Made by a program: the position numbers and the translations under genes
Part shown: positions 18,585 through 26,369 of the stretch, in pieces
How the letters are laid out: every line of letters begins with the position of its first letter
Numbering within the stretch: the stretch's first letter is position 1
From: Dehalococcoidia bacterium
GTDB lineage: Bacteria > Chloroflexota > Dehalococcoidia > Lucifugimonadales > GCA-002694895
Assembly (NCBI GenBank): GCA_029936815.1
Contig: JAPYRX010000009.1
Coordinates: 24,682-66,209, forward strand
Length of the DNA: 41,528 bases
Direction: 5' to 3'
Notes under the pieces: model-generated
The model's input: only the letters and a program-made list of their open reading frames with translations
Databases searched by the model: none
Told to the model about the DNA's origin: nothing

Positions 18585-18761
18585 ATGGAAAAATTGGCAG
18601 AACATATGGAAAAATTAGGAAAAAAAATTGGTTTATGGGATATATCTGAAGTTGGATTAGAAGCTATTCCACTTACCATTCTCTCTTTATTTGGAGGGAT
18701 GATTACTATAATAATATTATTTATTATTTTAGCTGAAACTTATTATGAATTACCATTTTAA
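18585..18761 (+). CDS. Small single-pass membrane protein (58 aa)
   Basis: This short gene has ACGGAGAA just upstream of its ATG. The N-terminal ~27 residues are amphipathic and charged (two MEKL/AEHMEKLG-like repeats), followed by one strongly hydrophobic segment at about 30-50 and a short acidic tail ending ELPF. I do not recognise the family. It is 14 bp upstream of the DUF1330 gene on the same strand and probably heads the DUF1330-TPP enzyme operon. Confidence 0.7.
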   Translation: MEKLAEHMEKLGKKIGLWDISEVGLEAIPLTILSLFGGMITIIILFIILAETYYELPF

Positions 18762-18775
18762 TTACTGGAAATATT

Positions 18776-19078
18776 ATGAAAGTTTATGTGATAAGTGAAA
18801 TATTTGTTATTGATGAAGATCAGTACAAAAAATATATGAAATTAGTTCCTGATACCATAAAAAAATATGGAGGAAAATATTTAGTTCGAGGTGGTGATAT
18901 TTTAAATAACAATCTTGATTGGACCCCTAAAGGAAGAATCATTGTGTTAGAATTTCCATCAATCGAAAAACTTAATTTGTGGCAAAATTCCGATGAATAT
19001 AAACCTGTTAAAAAAATTAGATTAAATTCGTCTACTTCACAATCAATTACTATAGAAAGCGGAGGTGTTCCTTTTTAA
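18776..19078 (+). CDS. DUF1330 family protein
   Basis: This 100-residue protein has the DUF1330 dimeric ferredoxin-like fold: YVISEIFVIDEDQYKKYMKLVPDTIKKYGGKYLVRGGD, then the IIVLEFPSIEKLNLWQNSDEYKPVKKIR segment. The family is thought to be related to antibiotic-biosynthesis-monooxygenase-like barrels; no activity is established. Only 2 bp separate it from the TPP-enzyme gene, so the two may act on the same metabolite. Confidence 0.87.
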   Translation: MKVYVISEIFVIDEDQYKKYMKLVPDTIKKYGGKYLVRGGDILNNNLDWTPKGRIIVLEFPSIEKLNLWQNSDEYKPVKKIRLNSSTSQSITIESGGVPF

Positions 19079-19080
19079 TC

Positions 19081-20721
19081 ATGAATGTATCAGAAGCAAT
19101 TGCAGCTATATTGCAAAAAGAGAATATTGATTGGATTTCCTGTTTTCCTAATAATCCACTAATTGAAGATCTATCTAAAATTGGAATAAGACCAATCATG
19201 TTCCGCCATGAGAGAGGAGCGATGATGGCTGCTGATGGATTTAGCAGAACTAGTGACAGAGAAAGAATCGGAGTTTTTTCAATGCAAAGCCAAGCTGGTG
19301 CAGAGAATAGTATGGGAGGAATTAGTCAAGCTTACGCAGATAATATCCCTGTATTAATAATACCTGGGGCACCACCTTTAAATCAGATGTCTATCAGACC
19401 TAATTTTAATGCTTCTATGAATTATAAAGGTATAGTTAAAAATGCCGAATGCATTACGCAAGCAGATCAGGTGATTGACGTTATGAGAAGAGCTTTCCAT
19501 AATATTAAAAATGGTAGACCTGGACCTGTTGTTGTAGAAGTTCCTGCTGATATATCTGCATCTGAAATATCAATAGATATTAATTCTTACAAACCGCCTA
19601 TTAAAGGCTATCACGCACCTTCAGACTCAGATGTACATAAAGCGGCAAAAAAATTACTTGAAGCAAAAAACCCTTTGATAATCGCTGGACAAGGAGTTTT
19701 GTTTTCTCGATCAACACAGGAACTTCAAAAATTAGCTGAACTTACTAATATTCCTGTTTATACAACTATGCCGGGAAAATCTTCTATTAATGAAAATCAC
19801 CCACTTTCTTTAGGAGCTGGCGTTCAAACAACTACCCTTCAGGCTAGGACCTGGATGGATGAATGTGATGTAGTTTTAGCTTTAGGATCTAGTATGACCA
19901 ATACACCTTATGGACAAGATATTGATACTAATTCAAAGTTTTTAATTCATAATGCTGATAATTATGAAGATATAAACAAAGATCATTATGCTGATATTAT
20001 ATTGAATGGAGATACAAAATTGACCATTGAGTTATTATATGAGCAAATTGCTGATATTTTGGGAACCACAAAAAAAAACACTGACAATACGAAAATTGAA
20101 AAAATATCTAAATTGAAAAACAAATGGCTTAATGAGTGGAAAACAAATTTGAATTCAAATGAAATTCCAATTAATCCTTATAGAGTTATAAATGAAATCA
20201 ATAAAAATATTATTCCTGAACAATCCATTGTTACTCATGATGCCGGTGCGCCAAGAGATCAAATGGTTCCATTTTTTAATTCTACTGTCCCACATAGTTA
20301 CATAGGGTGGGGGAAGACTACGCATTTGGGTTTTAGTATTCCCTTAATGATAGGTGCCAAAAAAGCAAATCCTGACAAATTTTGTTTAAATTTAATGGGT
20401 GATGGCGCATTTGGTATGTCTGGATTAGATATAGAAACAGCCGTAAGAGCTGAATTACCAATAACTACTATAATCTTAAATAATGGAGGCATGGCTACAT
20501 ACCCAGGAGGATTCCCAAATGCAAGAAAGAATTTTGGGATGTCATACATGAAAGGTAACTATGCTCAAATAGCTGAAGGCATGGGAGCGAAAGGTATAGT
20601 TGTAAAATCTATAGATGAACTTGGCAAAGCTATTAAAGATGCTCAAATAGAAAATATAAATGGTAATACAGTATTGATTGACATACATACAGGATATGAT
20701 GACAAAAGATCGAAGTGGTAA
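19081..20721 (+). CDS. Thiamine-pyrophosphate-dependent enzyme (acetolactate synthase/decarboxylase superfamily)
   Basis: This 546-residue protein has the three-domain TPP enzyme layout. The N-terminal PYR domain has RHERGAMMAADGFSR with the cofactor-activating Glu44. A central domain (about 190-330) follows. The C-terminal PP domain has the GDGAFGMSG...N motif that binds Mg-diphosphate. The sequence resembles generic ALS-like 'thiamine pyrophosphate-requiring proteins' rather than IlvB: no regulatory-subunit gene is nearby. The substrate is probably a 2-oxoacid or acyl compound, unassigned. The gene downstream starts inside its last 23 bases. Confidence 0.9.
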   Translation: MNVSEAIAAILQKENIDWISCFPNNPLIEDLSKIGIRPIMFRHERGAMMAADGFSRTSDRERIGVFSMQSQAGAENSMGGISQAYADNIPVLIIPGAPPLNQMSIRPNFNASMNYKGIVKNAECITQADQVIDVMRRAFHNIKNGRPGPVVVEVPADISASEISIDINSYKPPIKGYHAPSDSDVHKAAKKLLEAKNPLIIAGQGVLFSRSTQELQKLAELTNIPVYTTMPGKSSINENHPLSLGAGVQTTTLQARTWMDECDVVLALGSSMTNTPYGQDIDTNSKFLIHNADNYEDINKDHYADIILNGDTKLTIELLYEQIADILGTTKKNTDNTKIEKISKLKNKWLNEWKTNLNSNEIPINPYRVINEINKNIIPEQSIVTHDAGAPRDQMVPFFNSTVPHSYIGWGKTTHLGFSIPLMIGAKKANPDKFCLNLMGDGAFGMSGLDIETAVRAELPITTIILNNGGMATYPGGFPNARKNFGMSYMKGNYAQIAEGMGAKGIVVKSIDELGKAIKDAQIENINGNTVLIDIHTGYDDKRSKW

Positions 20722-20977
20722 TATTAAAAAATCAATAAATTACTTATTAATTATATTTGGAATTAATGGAGTGATTTGTGTTAGCACTTCTGTAATAGGA
20801 TTAGCAACTGACAAAAGATTATTAGGCTCGTATGACATTGATTTTATTACTGCTTTTAATAACTTTATATGGAATGTACAATTTTTTTCTTTTTGGATTT
20901 TAGTTTTAGGGATTGTGGTAGGGTCGTTTTTAATTATGATTTATACAATTATTTTTGATAAAAACCCTTCTAGATAA
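20699..20977 (+). CDS. Small two-helix membrane protein
   Basis: This frame starts within the end of the TPP-enzyme gene: tandem ATGs at 20696 and 20699, with AGG at 20691-20693. The 92-residue product has two hydrophobic segments, about residues 10-30 and 60-85, separated by a polar loop. I do not recognise the family. The overlap with the TPP gene suggests translational coupling. Its last bases overlap the stop of a convergent small gene by 8 nt. Confidence 0.65.
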   Translation: MTKDRSGNIKKSINYLLIIFGINGVICVSTSVIGLATDKRLLGSYDIDFITAFNNFIWNVQFFSFWILVLGIVVGSFLIMIYTIIFDKNPSR

Positions 20978-21104
20978 AAATTACTAATAATATATAAATC
21001 AGCAATGTAAAGCCTAGAAATATTGCAATGACAAGGCTAAATTTTTTAAACACTTCATTTAGCTTGTTTTTCATACTTATATTTATATTTTTGTCATCTT
21101 CCAT
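20970..21104 (-). CDS. Very small single-pass membrane protein (44 aa)
   Basis: AAGGGG (21112-21117 on this strand) sits 7 nt before the ATG, a strong ribosome-binding site. The product has a charged N-terminus (MEDDKNINISMKNKLNEVFKK), then one hydrophobic helix to the C-terminus. No family is recognised. It lies 28 bp downstream of the selenoprotein gene on the same strand and could be co-transcribed with it. Confidence 0.6.
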   Translation of the reverse strand: MEDDKNINISMKNKLNEVFKKFSLVIAIFLGFTLLIYILLVIFI

Positions 21105-21132
21105 TTATTTTCCCCTTAGTATGAAATGTAAA

Positions 21133-21903
21133 TTAATTATTTTGGTTATCAAGCCATGCTTGTAGTTTTTTCCCCATAGCTTTCCCTAGGCTCGAATTTG
21201 ATTGCACAGGGCCAGTGTAATTATTTGCAGAAGCTATAAAATCTTTGATAGCTTTGGGTCCTGCATCATTTAATAATATTGTCATAAATTCCTCGGAATC
21301 ATTTTTTCTCATAGGTTGCCATTCAATATAATACGGAGTGACTCTTATTTTGTTTTCCATCATTTTTCGTTCATCCCCATAATGATCTAGAGCCATTTTT
21401 ATTGTTGATGGATCAGTCCAATCAGATTTGTAAATAACATTACCGTATCTGTTAACTATATAAGTCATGTTTGGCAATCTTCCGTAAGCATGATGAATAT
21501 CACCTTCCAGAGAGTCTATTAACATGGTTCTATTAATATATTTTTTTGTCATCAATTTTGCGTGTTCAATTTTTTGTTCGAAAGAAGTTAGGTGGGGTAT
21601 TTTTTCACCAGGGTGAGCTTCACGAGTATAGATAAATATAAAATTAAATATATCTCCAAAATCTTCTACTAATTTGTTGAAACCTGGCGCCGCCAGGGCA
21701 CATTCTGATCAGGTTATAGACCCAAATTCGATAATAGTTGTTTTCTCTTTCCAATAAGTAGACAGTTCTTCCCAAATTTCTTCTTTTAGATTATAAACTT
21801 TACCATCAGGAGCTTTTGTACCTGCGTTAGCAATATTTGGAAAATCGATAAATGCTTGCATATCAAAATCTAATGGAAATGTATCGTAATTATAAGAATT
21901 CAT
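21133..21903 (-). CDS. Iodothyronine-deiodinase-like selenoprotein (Sec65, in-frame TGA read as selenocysteine)
   Basis: Read through one in-frame TGA, the frame gives 256 residues with a thioredoxin-like fold. Before the TGA: TIIEFGSIT. The TGA is residue 65. After it: SECALAAPGFNKL, VEDFGDIFNFIFIYTREAHPG. This matches the deiodinase active site (FGS-x-T-Sec, then an IYxxEAH segment), with Sec exactly where the animal enzymes have it. Cys68 makes a Sec-x-x-Cys pair, suggesting redox rather than strictly deiodinating chemistry. There is no signal peptide. A promoter, an AGGGG site 5 nt before the ATG and a SECIS-like hairpin are all present. Taken as two genes, the halves would be a 64-residue stub and an N-terminally truncated piece, which is less likely. 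The substrate is unknown. Confidence 0.88.
21683..21697 (-). promoter_or_regulatory. Bacterial SECIS-like hairpin
   Basis: On the minus strand, CCTGGC-GGC-GCCAGG forms a perfect 6-bp stem with a 3-nt loop starting with G. It begins 11 nt after the TGA at 21711-21709, placing the loop about 18-20 nt downstream, in the range known for bacterial SECIS elements. Thirteen of 15 bases are G/C, unlike the surrounding AT-rich gene. A GAA/TTC pairing could extend the lower stem across a bulge. It would recruit SelB with Sec-tRNA. Confidence 0.82.
21709..21711 (-). other. Selenocysteine codon (UGA recoding site)
   Basis: The TGA is in frame with strongly deiodinase-like sequence on both sides, at the position of the catalytic selenocysteine. 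TGA is an ordinary stop elsewhere in the window (for example at 687-689), so general reassignment of the codon is excluded. Confidence 0.85.
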
Positions 21904-21929
21904 TTTTACCCCTGATTATTTACAATATT

Positions 21930-21959
21930 AATATACATTATCTGATTTTGATATGTCAA
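21930..21959 (-). promoter_or_regulatory. Promoter of the selenoprotein gene
   Basis: On the minus strand, TTGACA (21959-21954) and TATATT (21935-21930) are 18 bp apart, a near-consensus sigma70-type promoter. The expected start leaves a leader of about 20 nt containing AGGGG before the ATG at 21903. This argues that the gene is live rather than decaying. Confidence 0.65.
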
Positions 21960-22030
21960 AGTAAAATCAATTTACTTTTAAAATATTTTGTTTCTCTTTG
22001 TTAGATTTGTTTAAAAAATCATCAAATTCT

Positions 22031-22225
22031 TTATAGAATTCTGACGGCGTCATGTTTATCTTGAGCATCTTTATCTTTCTGTAAATCTTCAAATTCATTT
22101 AGAAGTATTTGTTTTTCAAGTTCAGGTACTTGATTTGTCAATTCCATAATTTCTGTATTATTGTTTTGAGAACATGAGAATATCAGGAGAGAAAATAATA
22201 CAGATGCAATTATTGTTTTATACAT
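22031..22225 (-). CDS. Small lipoprotein (64 aa), possibly frameshifted at its 3' end
   Basis: The protein starts with a lipoprotein signal: MYKTIIASVLFSLLIFSC, with Cys at about residue 18. A short polar, coiled-coil-like tail follows. No family is recognised. At the 3' end another frame takes over: an open stretch from 22053 down to 21967 encodes MTPSEFYKEFDDFLNKSN and a further ten residues. The original protein may therefore have been longer and been split by a frameshift, or there is a tiny overlapping gene. It is just downstream of the MFS gene, 21 bp away. Confidence 0.6.
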   Translation of the reverse strand: MYKTIIASVLFSLLIFSCSQNNNTEIMELTNQVPELEKQILLNEFEDLQKDKDAQDKHDAVRIL

Positions 22226-22246
22226 ATTATAATTTTATTTTATTAC

Positions 22247-23509
22247 TTATATTTTAATTAATTTTTTGTGGGCCGTAAATGTTATAGCACCGATTAGTGC
22301 ACACATGAAACCACAAAAAAACATACCATAACTGATACTAATCAAATCTGTTATTCTTCCAGCAACTATAGAAGCCAATGATGCTACTCCCATATCAAGC
22401 ATTGTCATACTAATCATTCTACCTCTATATTTTTTTTCACTTATACTAACTATTGTACTAGTAATACAGGTCCTGAAAACAGACTGTGATGCACCGATAA
22501 ATATTGCAATTATAAACGCATAAAATATTATATTTGTAAATCCCATAATCATTACACCAATTCCATAAACCATTGTTGTTAGTAACAATAATTTTCCTTT
22601 TATTCGAATATTTCCAGAAGAAGCAAGTAATGAAGTACTTATAAGCGCTCCAATAGATGATATTGATTGAATTCCACCAAAAGCATCAGCGCCTAATCCT
22701 AATTTTATATCCACATAAACAGGTAAAAGACTAATATAACTAAATCCGAATGCTAAAGGGCCTAATGCTAGAATAACTAACCATAATATAGACCGGTTTT
22801 TATAAACCATATATTTAATACCATCAGTGAAATCATTGAAAGCTGAATTTTTATGTTCTTCTAAAGGGTTTCCTCTATTATTAATCATTAATGTTGTTGA
22901 GATTACGAATATATAAGAGAATGTTGAAACGAAATATGCTGGCGCAACGTTGTTATTTGATATAGCAATGATATATCCAATAACAGCTGGCCCAATTAAT
23001 CTGGTGACACCCATTGCCATAGAATTTAAAGACAGAGCATTAAGCATGTATTTTTCATCTATCATTTGAGGTATGAAAGATGTACGAAGAGGTTGGTTTA
23101 TCGCCATTCCTAATCCTAGGCAAAATGCTGTGGCATAAATATGCCATAATTGGATTAGATCTTTTGAAATTAATAATAGCATCATTATATATATAGATAG
23201 CGTCCAAAATTGAATGAACATAAGTGTTTTTCTTTTAGGAAATCGATCAGCTATCACTCCTCCAAACATTCCTACAGTTACAAAAGGAATAGCTCTGAAA
23301 AGATTTACAATACCTATAGCTTGAGCAGATCCTGTTAATTGATAGGTTAGCCAGTTTCTAGCAATCATTTCTGACCACATAGCAAATCCTTGTCCTCCTT
23401 GCCCTAACCAAAGGTATTTAAAGTCTCGACTTAAATTTACAGATAATAGAGGATTAGAAAAATTTGGTTTGGATTTTGGGATTTGTGTAGATTTTTTTAT
23501 ATGTTTCAC
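22247..23509 (-). CDS. MFS transporter (enterobactin-exporter-like, MFS_3)
   Basis: This 420-residue membrane protein has about 12 hydrophobic segments. The N-terminus contains FKYLWLGQGGQGFAMWSEMIARNWLTYQLTGSAQAIGIV, and GGVIADRFPKRKTLM is the loop 2-3 motif of the major facilitator superfamily. KKYRGRMISM repeats it in the second half. The sequence resembles the MFS_3/EntS-type drug or siderophore exporters. The start is a GTG at 23509, chosen because no earlier in-frame ATG exists and the predicted N-terminus precedes helix 1. It is divergent from the PEP-mobile-domain gene. Substrate unknown. Confidence 0.88.
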   Translation of the reverse strand: MKHIKKSTQIPKSKPNFSNPLLSVNLSRDFKYLWLGQGGQGFAMWSEMIARNWLTYQLTGSAQAIGIVNLFRAIPFVTVGMFGGVIADRFPKRKTLMFIQFWTLSIYIMMLLLISKDLIQLWHIYATAFCLGLGMAINQPLRTSFIPQMIDEKYMLNALSLNSMAMGVTRLIGPAVIGYIIAISNNNVAPAYFVSTFSYIFVISTTLMINNRGNPLEEHKNSAFNDFTDGIKYMVYKNRSILWLVILALGPLAFGFSYISLLPVYVDIKLGLGADAFGGIQSISSIGALISTSLLASSGNIRIKGKLLLLTTMVYGIGVMIMGFTNIIFYAFIIAIFIGASQSVFRTCITSTIVSISEKKYRGRMISMTMLDMGVASLASIVAGRITDLISISYGMFFCGFMCALIGAITFTAHKKLIKI

Positions 23510-23593
23510 TCAAGATAGGATACCTACTATTAATGAAATTATCAAATACAAATGATTGATGTAGTATAATGATTTTTTCTATTCAAATATCAT

Positions 23594-25120
23594 ATGACTA
23601 ATAATATATTTTTACCAGAATCTTTGCGAATTTTTTTTTCTGAAGAAGAAAAAATATTAACATGGGTATGGGAAAATGGTCATAACCCAATGCCAATTAC
23701 TCCTCTATCACAAGACATACAAAAACTTACCACTGAAATGGGAGCAAATAAAGCAAATGAATATTTTGGTCGTACAAACAAATCCTTGAAAAAAATTATT
23801 AATGGTTATACTTACTATGCCACGAAAAACAAAAACACTTCAAAAACTAATTTAAATGTTTCATATTCTGAAAATTTAGCCCAAAAATGGGAGCATGATT
23901 TTTTACCTGGAATTCTTAAAGATTTAGAAAACATGAAATCTAAATTAAATCAAATTCAAGATATAGAATCAGGATTGAAAATAATTAATGAGTTAATAAC
24001 AATCAATCAACATCATTGGGACATTCATATGCAAATTGTAATCCCATTACATGAATACACAGATGATTTTTTTCAATTCATCAAATCATTTAATCCTAAT
24101 TATAAACTTTCGAATTTATATGATTTATTTAGAGGTATTAATAATAAAACAGTCGAACTAGATGAAAATTTATATGAATTGAAAAAAAAATATGATTTAT
24201 TAACAAATACAAATTCCGAAGAACAAATCATAGTGGAGATTGAAAAATTCAATGAAAAATATGGATATAGAGCGGTAGGATTTGATTTGGCTGATGATAT
24301 TTGGAAAGATAATAAAAATATTGTTTTGAATATATTGAAAAGTTTACCATTATCAGTGTTTGAGAATAAAATTTCTGAATTTTCTAATACTAGCGAAGAT
24401 AAATTTCTAAACGATGTATTGAATTTTATTAGTGATGAAACTAATGAAAACAAATTTCATAATATGTATTTAACCCTACATTCAATATGGAATTTAAAAG
24501 AAGATCATTCTTTTTATATTGATCAATATAGTTCTTCATTAATTAGCTTAGCATTCAGAAAACTCGGTCAAATATTAGTTGAAAAGAAATACATACAATA
24601 TAACACAGACATTTTTTACTTAAATTTTGAAACAGTTAAATCATTAAACTCGGATATTATAATTGATGATATTTTAAAATCTGTTAAAGAAAATAAAACA
24701 TCAATTGAATATCACAAAAATACGACACCTCCTAAATACTTAGGACTTCTTCCATCTACTCATGTTGAAGAAAACACCAATGAATTTTCTGAGAGACTAA
24801 AACAATTGAAAGGAACTTCAGCTTCTTCCGGAAAAATCACAGGAGTGGCTAAAATAATTAAAAGTTTTGAGGATTCATATAAATTAGAACAGGGTGATAT
24901 TATGATTTGTATTAGTACTAATCCAAGCTGGACTCCTTTATTTGGCATAGTATCAGGAATAATATGTGAAAATGGGGGAACTCTTTCACATACCGCAATA
25001 GTTGCAAGAGAGTACGAAATACCAACGGTACTAGATGTTAATAATGCAACAAACATAATTAAGGATAATGATCTAATAGAAATTAATGGCGATACAGGAG
25101 TAATTAATTTTATTAACTAA
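23594..25120 (+). CDS. PEP-utilizing-enzyme mobile-domain protein lacking the ATP-grasp domain
   Basis: The last ~105 of 508 residues form the swivelling phosphohistidine domain of PEP synthase, PPDK and rifampin phosphotransferase: KGTSASSGKITGVAKII, then ENGGTLSHTAIVAREYEIP with the catalytic His. The first ~390 residues are helical, hydrophilic and not recognised by me. They lack the PPDK N-terminal ATP-grasp and the PEP-binding TIM barrel. The protein therefore probably needs a partner for phosphotransfer, or works as a regulatory or binding protein. TATAAT lies at 23565-23570 in the divergent spacer. Confidence 0.82.
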   Translation: MTNNIFLPESLRIFFSEEEKILTWVWENGHNPMPITPLSQDIQKLTTEMGANKANEYFGRTNKSLKKIINGYTYYATKNKNTSKTNLNVSYSENLAQKWEHDFLPGILKDLENMKSKLNQIQDIESGLKIINELITINQHHWDIHMQIVIPLHEYTDDFFQFIKSFNPNYKLSNLYDLFRGINNKTVELDENLYELKKKYDLLTNTNSEEQIIVEIEKFNEKYGYRAVGFDLADDIWKDNKNIVLNILKSLPLSVFENKISEFSNTSEDKFLNDVLNFISDETNENKFHNMYLTLHSIWNLKEDHSFYIDQYSSSLISLAFRKLGQILVEKKYIQYNTDIFYLNFETVKSLNSDIIIDDILKSVKENKTSIEYHKNTTPPKYLGLLPSTHVEENTNEFSERLKQLKGTSASSGKITGVAKIIKSFEDSYKLEQGDIMICISTNPSWTPLFGIVSGIICENGGTLSHTAIVAREYEIPTVLDVNNATNIIKDNDLIEINGDTGVINFIN

Positions 25121-26322
25121 ATAGTTAATTCTGTCATTAAATGTTCTGCGATTTTAAGAGATGAGGTAGCTCCAGGTGAAGGCGCGCTAAGTACGTGCAA
25201 AGAATTGTTTGTCTTTACAATACTAAAATCTTGAAGTAAGTTCCCGTTTTTATCTATTGCTTGCGCTCTTACTCCAGCTCCTGGATTTGTCAAATCATCT
25301 GATGATATACATGGTATCAATTTTTTTAAAGAATCTACAAATTTGAATTTGTTAATAGATCGGTACTGTTCACTTATACCTGTTTTCCAATTTGATTTAA
25401 CCATTTTCCAAAATCCTGGATAGGAAAATGATTCAAACATATCTTTTAAATTAATCTCGGATTTTTTATACCCTTCTCTTGAATAAGCCATAACTGCATT
25501 TGGACCAGCTTCAACTTCACCATTTATTCTTTTAGTAAAATGTACTCCTAAAAATGGTAAATCAGGGTCGGGGACAGGGTATATAAGCCCATTTACCATT
25601 TTCTCAGACTTATTAGTTAAAGTGTAATACTCACCCCTAAAAGGTACGATTCTTACATCAAAATCTAAATTCATCATTTTAGCTACTCTATCAGCATACA
25701 ATCCTGCGCAATTAATTAAATACTTTGTTTCGTAATCGTCATTATTCGTTTCTAATATTATATTGTTTTGAGTACTATTTATATTTAAAAGTTTATGGTT
25801 TTTATATACTTTTCCTCCATCCTTTTTAAAAATATCTGCATAAGATTCAGTTAATTTTTTGTAATCAATAATGCCTGTATTTGGACTCCAAAGACCTTTG
25901 ACAGCTTTGACATAGGGTTCGATTTCATGAATTCTTTTTTGATCTACTAATTCTAATCCAACTACGCCATTTTCTTTACCACGTTCATACAAATCATTCA
26001 ATCTTTCAATCTCTGATTCATCAGTGGCGATGATTAATTTCCCACACATTTCATATTTAATCTTATTTGAATCACAAAATTCCCTCAGCATCAATGAGCC
26101 GGGCCAACAAAATTTAGCTTTTTGAGATGTTGGTTGATAATATATTCCAGCGTGTATTACTCCACTGTTGTTTCCTGTTTGATGATTAGCAAGACTGTTT
26201 TCTTTCTCAAATACAGCAATTTTTTTGTTGTTATATTTTTTTTGAGCAGACATTGCAGTTGCTAATCCTACAATACCTCCGCCAATTATTGCGATATCAA
26301 ATTTTTCCATCATAGATTCCAT
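25117..26322 (-). CDS. lhgO: L-2-hydroxyglutarate oxidase
   Basis: This 401-residue DAO-family FAD enzyme oxidises L-2-hydroxyglutarate to 2-oxoglutarate and passes electrons to quinone or oxygen. The FAD motif is DIAIIGGGIVGLATA near the N-terminus; NHQTGNNSGVIHAGIYYQP is highly characteristic of LhgO. RIVPFRGEYYTL, LPFLGVHFTKRINGEVEAGPNAV and GAGVRAQAIDKNG follow. The start may be the ATG at 26322 or 26310, the latter giving MEKFDIAII; neither has a strong ribosome-binding site. Its stop overlaps the 3' end of the convergent upstream gene by 4 bp. Confidence 0.92.
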   Translation of the reverse strand: MESMMEKFDIAIIGGGIVGLATAMSAQKKYNNKKIAVFEKENSLANHQTGNNSGVIHAGIYYQPTSQKAKFCWPGSLMLREFCDSNKIKYEMCGKLIIATDESEIERLNDLYERGKENGVVGLELVDQKRIHEIEPYVKAVKGLWSPNTGIIDYKKLTESYADIFKKDGGKVYKNHKLLNINSTQNNIILETNNDDYETKYLINCAGLYADRVAKMMNLDFDVRIVPFRGEYYTLTNKSEKMVNGLIYPVPDPDLPFLGVHFTKRINGEVEAGPNAVMAYSREGYKKSEINLKDMFESFSYPGFWKMVKSNWKTGISEQYRSINKFKFVDSLKKLIPCISSDDLTNPGAGVRAQAIDKNGNLLQDFSIVKTNNSLHVLSAPSPGATSSLKIAEHLMTELTI

Positions 26323-26369
26323 TTATAATAATATTATAGAATATGTTTATTAATTTATTTGGAGAATAT

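Noticed and set aside
21709-21903. A separate 64-aa gene ending at the TGA, followed by an N-terminally truncated second gene
   Set aside because: The family similarity runs without a break through the TGA in the same frame, and a SECIS-like hairpin follows; the two pieces make sense only as one protein.
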